DNA of 60,452 nucleotides. Source: CAYFLR01 sp964343805. Its GTDB lineage: Bacteria; Bdellovibrionota_B; Oligoflexia; CAYFLR01. Both the position numbers and the translations under genes were made by a program. Under the pieces are notes generated by a model. The model made no database searches, was not told where the DNA came from, and saw nothing but the letters and a program-made list of their open reading frames with translations. The DNA lies in NCBI GenBank assembly GCA_964343805.1, contig CAYFLR010000035.1, forward strand, positions 1 through 60,452, given 5' to 3'. Positions 43,040-51,852 of the stretch are shown in pieces (within the stretch, counting starts at the first letter, position 1; each line of letters begins with the position of its first letter).

Positions 43040-44236
43040 CTAATTTTGTAATTGATAATTAAGATCATTTACTACGTTCATATAGGTAATAAAGNNNNNN
43101 NNNNAGGCTTGGTGAGGACTTTCATACGGATTAAAGTAATTATGTACGGCCCCATCTTCTTCCCATTTAGTACTCATATAGTAGAAATGATCTGATGTCT
43201 GTAATTTCTGCCAAATGTCGATTATATCAGTATTTTTATGATTATATACTGCCTTTTCTAAACTAAAAATTTCACCGGCCGCTGAGGACTGAAGAGAGTT
43301 GCCCACCCAAGCTGAAGTGTCTCTTTCCGCATCTGCCCAAGATATATAATCAGGTACATTCACTGAAGCGGCGGGGGAAAGTTCACTGCTGATTTCACTC
43401 GGGGTTTTAAATTCCACCTTTGGGAGTGCGAGCAGGAGTTCAGGCAGATCTTCAAAAAACTCAAAAATACCGGTGTCCGCCCATTGATGTTCTCCCAGCG
43501 TTTCATAATCCATAAATAGATTAATTACCTCTGCTTCTCCCCTCACTTCATTAATAAAGTGACTATATTTGCCAGCGGTGAGAGGGTAATGCTCCCAACC
43601 GGAATTGGAAAACCGGAAGGCGATATCATCGGAGAGTCGGTAGTTTTTTAGTAAAAGTTTTAAATAAGCGCAGCCTGCAGGTTGATAAAGGTGGTTGGGG
43701 GATTTCCATCCTAAAATTCGATCGGCTCCTTCGGTTAAAATCGTTTTAAACCCCATCTTTTGAATGGTTTCCGCTAGATCGTTATTATAGATTAACTCGG
43801 TATTTCGAAAGGTGGTGGGCTTTTGATTAAAAAGCCTTTCCATTGTTTTGCTATGACGATTCACCTGTCTTTTAAATTCCTCTTTGGAATAGAGAAAGGC
43901 CAAAGAGTGAAAGTAAGTTTCATTAATAAATTCGACACAACCGGTATCTGCCAACCTTTGAAAGGAAGTGAGTACTTCCGGGCAATATTGAGAAAACTGT
44001 TCTAAGGCGGTGCCGGAAATAGAATAGGATATTTTAAATTGAGAGCCATACCTTTTAATTAACTTTTCCATTAAGCGGTTGGCTGGGAGATAACACTTCT
44101 GTGCTACTTTGTTTAGAATATCTTTATTATTGTGGCAATCTTCATATTGATGAGAATTTCCAATATCAAAAAAGCTATAATCGGGAGAGAGTCGATAAGG
44201 CTGATGAACTTGGAAGTAGAAACAGATTGCAGTCAT
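43040..44236 (-). CDS. GH57 family glycoside hydrolase (alpha-amylase-like)
   Basis: 398 aa. GH57 landmarks: HQP at residues 11-13, the nucleophile Glu147 in FRNTELIYNN, WEHYPL and the acid Asp243 in FMDYETLGEHQW. GH57 enzymes are alpha-amylases, 4-alpha-glucanotransferases or branching enzymes. At this length and in this operon an alpha-amylase/transferase acting on glycogen is likely. The 10-N gap at 43095-43104 is close to the C-terminus. It lies 21 bases after the GT4 gene. Confidence 0.88.
   Translation of the reverse strand: MTAICFYFQVHQPYRLSPDYSFFDIGNSHQYEDCHNNKDILNKVAQKCYLPANRLMEKLIKRYGSQFKISYSISGTALEQFSQYCPEVLTSFQRLADTGCVEFINETYFHSLAFLYSKEEFKRQVNRHSKTMERLFNQKPTTFRNTELIYNNDLAETIQKMGFKTILTEGADRILGWKSPNHLYQPAGCAYLKLLLKNYRLSDDIAFRFSNSGWEHYPLTAGKYSHFINEVRGEAEVINLFMDYETLGEHQWADTGIFEFFEDLPELLLALPKVEFKTPSEISSELSPAASVNVPDYISWADAERDTSAWVGNSLQSSAAGEIFSLEKAVYNHKNTDIIDIWQKLQTSDHFYYMSTKWEEDGAVHNYFNPYESPHQAXXXXFITYMNVVNDLNYQLQN
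43095..43104. other. assembly gap (10 N) near the 3' end of the GH57 gene
   Basis: Ten Ns; the frame is kept on both sides (ESPHQA before, FITYMN after). Confidence 0.95.
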
Positions 44237-44257
44237 AGAGGAAATCCTAAATTGGAA

Positions 44258-45501
44258 TCAATGGTTCCTTTCCCTATCTGAAACAGTTTGGTAGAGTTGG
44301 GCCACCTTTTTAGCCGCTTGTTCCCAGCGGATATTCTTTAAATACTCAGCATTTTGGCTGGTCATTGTGGTTGCCAGTTCATCGTCTTGTAACACTGAAA
44401 TTATGCCTTCAGCTAATTTATCTACATCCCAGAAATCCACCTTAATAGCGTGAGGAAGTACCTCCGCAACCCCCGATTGTTTGGATATAATAACAGGAGT
44501 ATTGTAAACCATCGCTTCTAAAGGAGCGATCCCAAAGGGCTCAGAGACACTGGGCATCACATAAAGGTCACTCAGCGCATACATCTTTTCCACTTGAGAA
44601 CCCTGTAAAAAGCCGGTGAAGTGAAAGTGTTTCGCGAGACCTTTATCTGCCATTTTCTCTACCATCTCAGGANNNNNNNNNNTCCCGCCATTACGAAGCG
44701 AACATTGCCTAGCTCTTTTATCACCTTTTCTGCTGCAGCGAGAAAATACTCAGGTCCTTTTTGAAAGGTGATGCGCCCGAGAAAGAGGACGATTTTTTCC
44801 TTAAGAGTTTTCTCCGGTGGGATAAAGGAGATTTGGGATTCTCGCTCCACCGCATTATGCACCACATGAATTTTATCTTTATCGATTTCATAGCGAGTAA
44901 CGAGGATCTCTTTGGTGTAATGACTTACAGTTATAATCAAGTCAGCAGCTCGAAATCCTTGCTGCTCTATTTCTAAAATACTGGGGTTAATGGCCTCTCC
45001 AGAACGATCAAACTCAGTGGAGTGAACATGGATGACTAGAGGTTTCCCTGAGACCATTTTTGCCACGGTTCCCGCTGGAAATGTCATCCAATCATGGGCA
45101 TGGATCACATCGAATTCCGATTCATTTGCAATGAGTTCTGCAATGCCACTGTATCTATAGACTTCGGCCAACATGTCCGAACCGTACCCTCCAGTGATTC
45201 CCTGCTTTTCCTTTTGATTAGTTTTGAGCTCAGTAATATAAGGGGTGAGAGGTGAATCAACAGGAATGGTTTTAAAATGTTCATCCGTAGTAGAAAGATC
45301 TTGCAGATCCAACTCAGTCATTAGGGCATTGGCATCAAAGAGGGATAAATGGTTCTCTGGTGAGGATTGCTCAATTCGAGGTAATACAAAGTCAATATCT
45401 ATACCCAACTGGCTCATAGCTTTAGTTAAGCCATGGCAGGCTGTCCCGAGCCCTCCACTAATGTGGGGAGGAAATTCCCAACCGAACATCAGAGCCTTCA
45501 A
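44258..45501 (-). CDS. GT4 glycosyltransferase (glycogen/starch synthase-like), gap-interrupted
   Basis: About 415 aa in two frames around the gap at 44673-44682. N-terminal Rossmann half: MKALMFGWEFPPHISGGLGT, VIHAHDWMTFPAG. C-terminal half: VLFLGRITFQKGPEYFL, then after the gap FTGFLQGSQVEKMYALSDLYVMPSVSEPFGIAPLEAM with the catalytic Glu of GT4 enzymes. Similar GT4 genes lie between a debranching enzyme and a GH57 gene in Bacteroides, the same order as here. It probably extends alpha-1,4-glucan or makes malto-oligosaccharide. The start overlaps the debranching gene by 4 bases. Confidence 0.88.
44673..44682. other. assembly gap (10 N) in the GT4 gene
   Basis: Ten Ns; the frames differ on the two sides, so the true length is not 10 plus a multiple of 3. 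Confidence 0.95.
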
Positions 45502-47477
45502 CTTTTCTCCTTTTCAATATGCTTAAATAGCCGGAGTACTTCAGCCATGCTCCAAGCTTGAGAAATACAACCATTCGCTTTGTGGGGTGGATTGCCGTTA
45601 TAGATTTCAGGTATGGCTGCGATGCCAAAATCTTTGTTAAAATCTTTGAGGAGAGGGGTAAACTTTTCTTCTAAAAAGGCGCTTCCCTCTTTGGGGCTTT
45701 TAGCAACTTTTAGATAAGCATCTCCATAGTGACCTATGAGCCAAGGCCAAACAGTCCCTTGATGGTAGGCTGCATCGCGTGTATCCTGATCTCCGGCATA
45801 ATAGGGTTTAAACCTTTTATCAGTGGGGCTTAAAGTTCTTAAACCATAGGGAGTCACCAAATCTTTGGTTACCTTTTCCACCACTTTCTTTTGCTTCTTT
45901 TTATCCAGCATAGTGAAGGGCAGAGATACGGCAAAAATCTGATTAGGTCGCACTGAAGCGTCAGCAAAATCATCTCGATAAACGTCTAATAGGCAATCGG
46001 TCTCTTTGCACCAAAACTTGGCCACAAAGTTCTTCTTTAGCTTCTCGGTGATGGTTTTTGCTTGTTCAGTCAGTGGGTCAGTCATTTTCCATTTCTTGCA
46101 GAGCTCGATCCAGAACATCAGGGCATTGTACCAAAGGGCATTAATTTCTACTGGGCAGCCGTAACGGGGGGTTACTGGCATCCCCCTAGAATTGGCATCC
46201 ATCCAGGTGAGTTGAGTTCTTTCGTTACCTGTATAGAGTAATCCATCGAAGCGCAAATGGGTGTAGGGTGTCGTGCCATTGATATGAATATCTAGTATGG
46301 ATCGGAGAGTTTCAGCAAAGTGGGTTTTTATCTCCTTATAGGTGCCGCCTGTCTTTTTATACTCTTGTAAAGCCCAGAAATACCAGAAGGTGGCATCTAT
46401 GGAATTGTAGGAGCATCTATTTTGATCTTCACATATATAGTTTGGAATGAGTCCATCTTTTTGATATTTACCGAAGGTCTTTAGAATTTCCAATCCCACT
46501 TTGGGTTGACTGCGGTGAAAGGTTAAACCAGGTAGCGCAATCATGGCATCACGTCCCCATTCCGCAAACCAGTGGTATCCCGCTAGTATAGACATTTCAT
46601 TGCGATGGTTTTTAATTATAAATTGATTGGATTGATAGGAGAGCTCGGCAATGAGATTATTTTCCTCTCCAGCCGCTTTTCGTTTTCCTTTCCGACGATT
46701 GACTTCGGAAATAAACTTTTTATTTGCGTTACTGACGACAGAAGTTGATGCGGCAAGCACCACTTCCTTACCAGGTTTTAATTCAATTTCAAAAATGCCA
46801 GGGCAGAACAGATCTTCTAAATAATCATAACCCCTTTTTTGCTCTTCCATATACTCCAAATTAAAGCTCCAGAGAGGAGAGGGGTAGAAGTAGCATTTTC
46901 GATTGAGGCTCATATAGAGTGGGGGCATACCTTGATAGGGTTCAATATGAAATCCATTTTTCTCTACGTAGGTGCGCATTTGGAGGAATTCATTATAATG
47001 TTGCAGTGAGTGTTTATCTCGATAGGCGAGTTGAGGTCTTAGTCTTAAGGTGACAACATTGCTTCCCTCTAAAATCTTATATTTAATTAAAACAGTGTTT
47101 TCCCCACTGAGCATCAGGGTGGACATCTTTAATTTCGTGTCCCCCACTTGGTAAATGGCGCGAGGAAAAAGATTGTAGGTAAATGATTCTAAGTATTGGT
47201 ATCCGTTGGGGTGAAATACACCAGGGAATTTATTACAGCCTAGCGCATGTTCTTTGCCATTGACCACTAAAGAGGGTTCTACTTTGGATAGTAACACATA
47301 GCGACCCTTGGGTTGATCTAGTTCAGCTACCAATAGTCCATGATACTTTCTGGTGTGACAGTTGATAATAGTACTTGAGGAGTAGCCTCCTATTCCGTTT
47401 ACATCAATCCATTCTTGGGCAACTGCCTGGTGGGGATTGGAGCACTCCTCTTTTGAAAAAGTTAGATTTGCCTTCAT
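45498..47477 (-). CDS. glycogen debranching enzyme (amylo-alpha-1,6-glucosidase, GH133)
   Basis: 659 aa. The N-terminal half is the bacterial/archaeal debranching N-domain (WIDVNGIGGYSSSTIINCHTRKYHGLLVA). The C-terminal half is an (alpha/alpha)6 barrel with WFAEWGRDAMIALPGLTF, SIDATFWYFWALQEY, LTWMDANSRGMPVTPRYG and DAAYHQGTVWPWL, all typical for GH133. It removes alpha-1,6 branch stubs so that the phosphorylase can proceed. Second gene of the glycogen operon, 29 bases after the SAP-like small gene and overlapping the GT4 gene by 4 bases. Confidence 0.93.
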   Translation of the reverse strand: MKANLTFSKEECSNPHQAVAQEWIDVNGIGGYSSSTIINCHTRKYHGLLVAELDQPKGRYVLLSKVEPSLVVNGKEHALGCNKFPGVFHPNGYQYLESFTYNLFPRAIYQVGDTKLKMSTLMLSGENTVLIKYKILEGSNVVTLRLRPQLAYRDKHSLQHYNEFLQMRTYVEKNGFHIEPYQGMPPLYMSLNRKCYFYPSPLWSFNLEYMEEQKRGYDYLEDLFCPGIFEIELKPGKEVVLAASTSVVSNANKKFISEVNRRKGKRKAAGEENNLIAELSYQSNQFIIKNHRNEMSILAGYHWFAEWGRDAMIALPGLTFHRSQPKVGLEILKTFGKYQKDGLIPNYICEDQNRCSYNSIDATFWYFWALQEYKKTGGTYKEIKTHFAETLRSILDIHINGTTPYTHLRFDGLLYTGNERTQLTWMDANSRGMPVTPRYGCPVEINALWYNALMFWIELCKKWKMTDPLTEQAKTITEKLKKNFVAKFWCKETDCLLDVYRDDFADASVRPNQIFAVSLPFTMLDKKKQKKVVEKVTKDLVTPYGLRTLSPTDKRFKPYYAGDQDTRDAAYHQGTVWPWLIGHYGDAYLKVAKSPKEGSAFLEEKFTPLLKDFNKDFGIAAIPEIYNGNPPHKANGCISQAWSMAEVLRLFKHIEKEKS

Positions 47478-47506
47478 GATAAAATGTCCAAAATATTTTT
47501 TAATTA

Positions 47507-47701
47507 TTAATTATTTTTCTTTGCAGTCTGAAAGCAGTCTTTTCTGAAACAACAATCATTAAAGGGGCATGTGGTGCGAGTACCGTAGCACTGCTCATAG
47601 CCTTCAGATGCTTGAATATTATGAATAAGCTGCATTTTACGCATTTTTCCAGGTTGAATACCTAAAGCCTGCGCTTTGAGCTTCACGTCTGTCATTTTCA
47701 T
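47507..47701 (-). CDS. SAP/Rho-N-like small protein with Cys-rich tail
   Basis: 64 aa. Residues 1-35 (KMTDVKLKAQALGIQPGKMRKMQLIHNIQ) resemble the helix-extended-helix SAP or Rho-N fold, which binds nucleic acid. The tail has five cysteines (EQCYGTRTTCPFNDCCFRKDC) and could bind a metal. Similar short SAP proteins with a Cys tail occur in other bacteria. It is the first gene of the glycogen operon, so a regulatory role is possible but unproven. A 7-bp inverted repeat overlaps its ribosome-binding site. Confidence 0.75.
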   Translation of the reverse strand: MKMTDVKLKAQALGIQPGKMRKMQLIHNIQASEGYEQCYGTRTTCPFNDCCFRKDCFQTAKKNN

Positions 47702-47720
47702 AATTACACTCCCTGTAATT
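47702..47720. promoter_or_regulatory. 7-bp inverted repeat over the ribosome site of the glycogen operon leader
   Basis: AATTACA-CTCCC-TGTAATT, perfect arms. On the - strand the loop GGGAG is the likely Shine-Dalgarno sequence of the SAP-like gene, directly before its ATG. It could be a protein operator or an RNA hairpin that presents the ribosome site. Confidence 0.45.
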
Positions 47721-47895
47721 GATGGTCTGGTTGTAAAAAGGTTAGCAGATATGATAGTTCACAGCTAAGTAATACTCAAGGCTGAATTTCCCATTTAAGA
47801 AATTTTTTTGTTAGAAAAGGGTTAGGGTGTCTGGCTTATGGGTTGGAGTTAGCAGTTACCGCTTGACAGATACCCAATATGATTGGGAAAATTAG

Positions 47896-49416
47896 TTGGC
47901 GTCCATAAATAGTCGTCCATTGCGTTGGCTGCTGCGTTGGCTGTATAAGTGTTATGAAGACTGGATCCTCAGAACTTTTTATCGAGAGGTGATTATTTTC
48001 GTTTTTAAACTGGGTTTACAAAAAGGGTGGGGCCTACTTATTGTATCTGTTTTTCTGGGTTTTACCTCCTGCCGTAATTCAGAGGGAGAGGTGGAGTGGA
48101 ACAGAAATGATAATGAGGGTGAAACATCTATTGAAATACTCTCTTTGACTGAAGGTGTGATGAAAATAGATTTGGGTGCTGATGCCAAGCAAGTTTTCCT
48201 CATTCCAGTTAATATAGACAAAGATCAAACAGCAGATATCATCATGCAAAGTGATCCCACCTTTCCTTTGGTTGCTGAAACCGACAAGGAAGAGAGATTT
48301 TCTTTTATCTCAAAATATGCGGCTTTTTATATTCCCCAGCCGCAAAATCCACTGGAATTTGATGAGATGGATCCGGAGTTACTCATTAGTGAATCTGAAT
48401 ACTCTTTCTTTGGAGAGGGTATTGATTCCACATCCCCTTTTGTTTCAACTCTAGCAGAAAAGATGAAGAAGGTGATCTATCCAAGGATATCCCAACTTGT
48501 GGGAAATCTTTCCACTCCATTTAATATTGTACTTAGTTCTAAAATCAATGAAGAGTGGCAGCAAGAGGGACAGGTGATACAGGGTTTTTTCTCTCCCGGA
48601 GCCCGAATTAAAAATGGGGAACCGGTTCTTTTCTTAGCGCTGCCAGATCAAACACAAGATAAACATCCTCTATCAGAAACACAGGTGCTGGCGACTCTCT
48701 GCCATGAACTCGTGCATCTTTTTATCTATGAATTGAAACCTCCAGCCGAAAAAGGGTCGGCGGATTTTAGAGAGCATATCTATCTGGAGGAAGGATTGGC
48801 TCATCTCGGTGAAGACCTGTGTGGCTTTCAATCAGTAAATAATCTTGCTTTAATCGCTAAATTTTTAGGAAGCCCCTCTGCCTATGCAATTATGAGCCTA
48901 GCTGGAGAAAATGGTTTAGCTCCCGAACAGCGGGGAGGTGCTTATTTATGGATTAAATTTTTATTTGATCGCGTGGGAGGAGTAGAGTTGGATAAGGATT
49001 CACACACCCTTATTGATAAGGGAGGGATTGCTTTTATAAAAAAATTACTACAAGGTGAAAAGCAAGGAATAGCCAATATTGAGTCTGCCCTGGCAGAACC
49101 AGTGGAGGGGAGTCTTCTCCACTTTGCTAAATCCCTTTTGACTGATAATCACTCTCTTGCTTTTAAAACTAACTCCTTTGCTCAATTCAATGATAAAATG
49201 ACTAAGAACAATATTGGACTACGTATAAATAACTTTACTTGGTCAGGTGGGCACCTTCATGGACCCACTTTGAGTAAGTTGACGAAGAAGGAGAGTGTGA
49301 CCTTAAATTTACCCCCTCTAGGAATGGGTTTTATTGAAGTAGATCAAAAGAGTTTAACTAAGGTTTACCTCAAGAGCAGTCACACTTCGGCTCAAGTTAT
49401 NNNNNNNNNNAATTAA
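47896..49416 (+). CDS. lipoprotein zinc metalloprotease (HExxH, gluzincin-like)
   Basis: Up to 506 aa. The zinc motif is CHELVHLFIYEL with a downstream Glu in LEEGLAHLGEDL, the gluzincin arrangement. The signal segment LLIVSVFLGFTSC carries a lipobox. From the TTG at 47896 an odd basic N-terminus (SRPLRWLLRWLYKCYEDW) precedes it. A GTG at 47989 behind GAGAGG would give a normal-length signal peptide and is a plausible true start. The 10-N gap lies at the last codons. An SCP2 gene follows closely. Substrate unknown. Confidence 0.75.
   Translation: MASINSRPLRWLLRWLYKCYEDWILRTFYREVIIFVFKLGLQKGWGLLIVSVFLGFTSCRNSEGEVEWNRNDNEGETSIEILSLTEGVMKIDLGADAKQVFLIPVNIDKDQTADIIMQSDPTFPLVAETDKEERFSFISKYAAFYIPQPQNPLEFDEMDPELLISESEYSFFGEGIDSTSPFVSTLAEKMKKVIYPRISQLVGNLSTPFNIVLSSKINEEWQQEGQVIQGFFSPGARIKNGEPVLFLALPDQTQDKHPLSETQVLATLCHELVHLFIYELKPPAEKGSADFREHIYLEEGLAHLGEDLCGFQSVNNLALIAKFLGSPSAYAIMSLAGENGLAPEQRGGAYLWIKFLFDRVGGVELDKDSHTLIDKGGIAFIKKLLQGEKQGIANIESALAEPVEGSLLHFAKSLLTDNHSLAFKTNSFAQFNDKMTKNNIGLRINNFTWSGGHLHGPTLSKLTKKESVTLNLPPLGMGFIEVDQKSLTKVYLKSSHTSAQVXXXXN
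49401..49410. other. assembly gap (10 N) at the end of the lipoprotein protease gene
   Basis: Ten Ns; the apparent stop right after it is uncertain because the true gap length is unknown. Confidence 0.95.
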
Positions 49417-49431
49417 AAAAAGGATGGGATC

Positions 49432-49773
49432 ATGGCTTTTCAAGATCTATTTCAAAGTGGTTTACCCGCAGCTTATGAAAAATTATGCTCCATGGATGAA
49501 GAGAAGAAAAATCTCAGTGGCACGGTGGTGTTTCATCTTTTAGAGTCCGACGAGGAAATCTGGACGGTGGAAGTGGCTGATGGAAAAATGGCGGTCTCTG
49601 ATGAAAAGGCAGAAGATGCCGATAGTCTAGTGATTTTTAAAAAAGGGGTCTTTAAGAAATTTATCTCTGATGATTTAAATATCCCGATGGCTCTGACCTT
49701 TGGCAAGATCAAAGTGAAGGGGTCTACTTCAAAACTTTTGGCCTTCAAAGATATCTTAGATCACCTCGATTAG
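49432..49773 (+). CDS. SCP2 sterol/lipid-transfer domain protein
   Basis: 113 aa and essentially a single SCP2 domain (KKNLSGTVVFHLLESDEEIWTVEV, ADSLVIFKKGVFKKFISDD, FGKIKVKGSTSKLLAF). SCP2 domains bind lipids or fatty acyl chains. The ATG at 49432 follows AAGGATGGG. It may be cotranscribed with the upstream protease gene. The end overlaps the convergent ammonia-lyase gene by 4 bases. Confidence 0.85.
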   Translation: MAFQDLFQSGLPAAYEKLCSMDEEKKNLSGTVVFHLLESDEEIWTVEVADGKMAVSDEKAEDADSLVIFKKGVFKKFISDDLNIPMALTFGKIKVKGSTSKLLAFKDILDHLD

Positions 49774-51293
49774 CGTAAGGATCCGATCTCTTCTTCCACC
49801 TCATCTAAAATTTCCCCTGACTTCACTAGGTTTTTCATATTGGTGTGATCCACATAGAGAGGACGATCTTCATCGAGGAATTCCACATACCTTCTGACCA
49901 CTTCATGGGCTTTAGTGACTCCGGCTCCAAATCTATACTTTCGAAAATCGAGAGCTTGCGCGGCTGCCATAAATTCAATTCCTAAAACCCCATAGGCATT
50001 ATCGAGGATTTGAAAGTTTTTGATGGCGGTATTCATTCCCATGGATACGAAGTCCTCTTGATCTGCCGCAGCTGGAATCGATTGGATAGAAGCTGGAGCT
50101 GAAAGGATCCGTTGTTCCACAATTTGCATATCCGCAGTGTATTGACTGAGCATTAATCCAGAGAACATACCTGCCCCTTTTGTAAGAAATGCAGGTAAAC
50201 CTACATTGAGAGCGGGGTTATTGAGTCTATTTAATCTTCTTTCAGACAGAACACTCACCATAGTAATCGCAGAAGATACCATATCCATAGGAAGTGATAC
50301 GGGGGTTCCTTGGAAGTTAGCACCTGAAATTTGTAAATCTTCTTCAGGAAAGAAAATAGGGTTATCACCCACTCCATTTAACTCTATTTCTACCTGACTT
50401 CGAGCATAAGCAAGAGCATCATGAGCTGCTCCAATTACTTGCGGAGTGGATCTCATAGAGTAGGCATCTTGCACTTTACACTTGATAGTTCCATTGGCTA
50501 AATCTCCGCCCTCAACTAATTTTCGAATGGATTTGGCACAACGAACCGCACCTTTGAAACCCCGAATAGCATGGAGCGCATGGCTGTAAGGTTTCATATT
50601 TGCTTTCAATGACTCAAGACTCATGGCGGCAGCAATCTCTGCTTGAGCGAGCCATCTTTCAGAGTCGTAAATCATAATCGCACTCATGGCAGTGAGGACA
50701 TTAGATCCATTGATAGTCGCCAGCCCATCACGAGCTTGCAGGCCAGGGACATCTATTTTAGCTTTTTTCATGGCTTTCATGCCATCCATTAACTCACCTT
50801 TATAGTAAGCCTGTCCTTCACCAATCAAAAGAAGGGCTATTTGTGACATAGGAGCAAGATCTCCACAGGCTCCAACAGATCCTTTCTGACACACATAGGG
50901 AGTGACTCCTTTATTAAGCATATCAACTAAGGTTTGGGTTATCTCTAATCGGCATCCTGAGTTACCATGGGCATGGACATTAATACGTCCCAGCATAGCA
51001 CCTCGAATATATTCGATAGGAGCAGGGTCTCCGATTCCAGCCGCATGATTATAGATGAGATAGCGTTGAAAGTTGGCGATTTGCTCATCATCCAGCACCA
51101 TTTCAGAAAATTCGCCAATACCGGTGTTGATGCCGTACATGATTTCACCGGCTTTTATTTTATCTTCCACCACTTTTCGGCAGAAGCGAATGCGCTTCTT
51201 AGATTCATTGTGGAGTTTAACCTTTTTGCCGAAACGGGCTACATCGACTACATCTTCTATGGAAAGGTCCGCGCCTGTAATTGTAAGTGTCAT
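49770..51293 (-). CDS. aromatic amino acid ammonia-lyase (histidine ammonia-lyase-like) with Ala-Cys-Gly triad
   Basis: 507 aa, HutH/PAL family. These enzymes eliminate ammonia from histidine, tyrosine or phenylalanine using an MIO prosthetic group made autocatalytically from Ala-Ser-Gly. Here the triad reads Ala142-Cys143-Gly144 (KGSVGACGDLAP). Other landmarks match: Tyr53 in YGINTGIG, NHAAGIG, RINVHAHGNSG, SQVEIELNGVGDNP and ADQEDFVSMG. A histidine lyase S143C mutant has been reported to form an active enzyme, so this natural variant may well be active. No urocanase gene is in the window, so histidine use is not established. Confidence 0.85.
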   Translation of the reverse strand: MTLTITGADLSIEDVVDVARFGKKVKLHNESKKRIRFCRKVVEDKIKAGEIMYGINTGIGEFSEMVLDDEQIANFQRYLIYNHAAGIGDPAPIEYIRGAMLGRINVHAHGNSGCRLEITQTLVDMLNKGVTPYVCQKGSVGACGDLAPMSQIALLLIGEGQAYYKGELMDGMKAMKKAKIDVPGLQARDGLATINGSNVLTAMSAIMIYDSERWLAQAEIAAAMSLESLKANMKPYSHALHAIRGFKGAVRCAKSIRKLVEGGDLANGTIKCKVQDAYSMRSTPQVIGAAHDALAYARSQVEIELNGVGDNPIFFPEEDLQISGANFQGTPVSLPMDMVSSAITMVSVLSERRLNRLNNPALNVGLPAFLTKGAGMFSGLMLSQYTADMQIVEQRILSAPASIQSIPAAADQEDFVSMGMNTAIKNFQILDNAYGVLGIEFMAAAQALDFRKYRFGAGVTKAHEVVRRYVEFLDEDRPLYVDHTNMKNLVKSGEILDEVEEEIGSLR

Positions 51294-51337
51294 ATTCCCC
51301 CTCTTTCACTATTACATTTACTTAAGAACTGTCTTCT

Positions 51338-51354
51338 ATCATAAATGGGGGGGG
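51338..51354 (-). promoter_or_regulatory. candidate -10 box with C8 tract upstream of the ammonia-lyase gene
   Basis: On the - strand, C8 (51354-51347) is followed by ATT and TATGAT (51343-51338), about 45 bases before the start codon. If TATGAT is the -10, the C8 tract lies in the promoter spacer, where length changes would alter expression. No clear -35 box. Confidence 0.3.
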
Positions 51355-51390
51355 ATAAGCAAATTTTTGGCAATGGATAGGTTTGTATCG

Positions 51391-51789
51391 TCACCTTTTA
51401 ATTTTAAAAATGATACAGATGGCATTATTGAATCTGCTTCGTTCAATGGGCTTTTCATAGAGTAGGATATTGTGATCGTTGAGGTCAATATCTAGGTCTT
51501 TAGCATAGGCGGTGAGCATTAAAATGGGAGTCTTAAGGTTTGGGGTCTCTTGTTTTTTAATGTATTCAATCACTCCATGGCCATCTAAAACCGGCATCTT
51601 AAGATCGCAAATGATGAGATCGTAGGGAGTGAATTTAATCTTAGCCAACGACTCACTGCCATCATAGACCTCTTCAATGAGAAATTTAATTTTGTCACTT
51701 TCTAAGCTCTCAAGGAAACCTTTTATAACCGCTATGGAATCGGGTTCGTCATCAATGATAAGAATTTTTTTAGTTAGAATATCCGGCAT
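51391..51789 (-). CDS. single-domain response regulator (CheY-like)
   Basis: 132 aa, one receiver domain: acidic pair in LIIDDEPDS, phosphoacceptor Asp in LIICDLKMPVLDG, LMLTAYA and the conserved Lys in YEKPIE. No output domain. It probably serves as a phosphorelay acceptor or CheY-like signal; a partner kinase is not adjacent. Confidence 0.88.
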   Translation of the reverse strand: MPDILTKKILIIDDEPDSIAVIKGFLESLESDKIKFLIEEVYDGSESLAKIKFTPYDLIICDLKMPVLDGHGVIEYIKKQETPNLKTPILMLTAYAKDLDIDLNDHNILLYEKPIERSRFNNAICIIFKIKR

Positions 51790-51852
51790 AGTCTGAACCT
51801 TTTAATGGATATATATAAATTACCAAAAGGTTAACCTATATTGGTTCAATTG

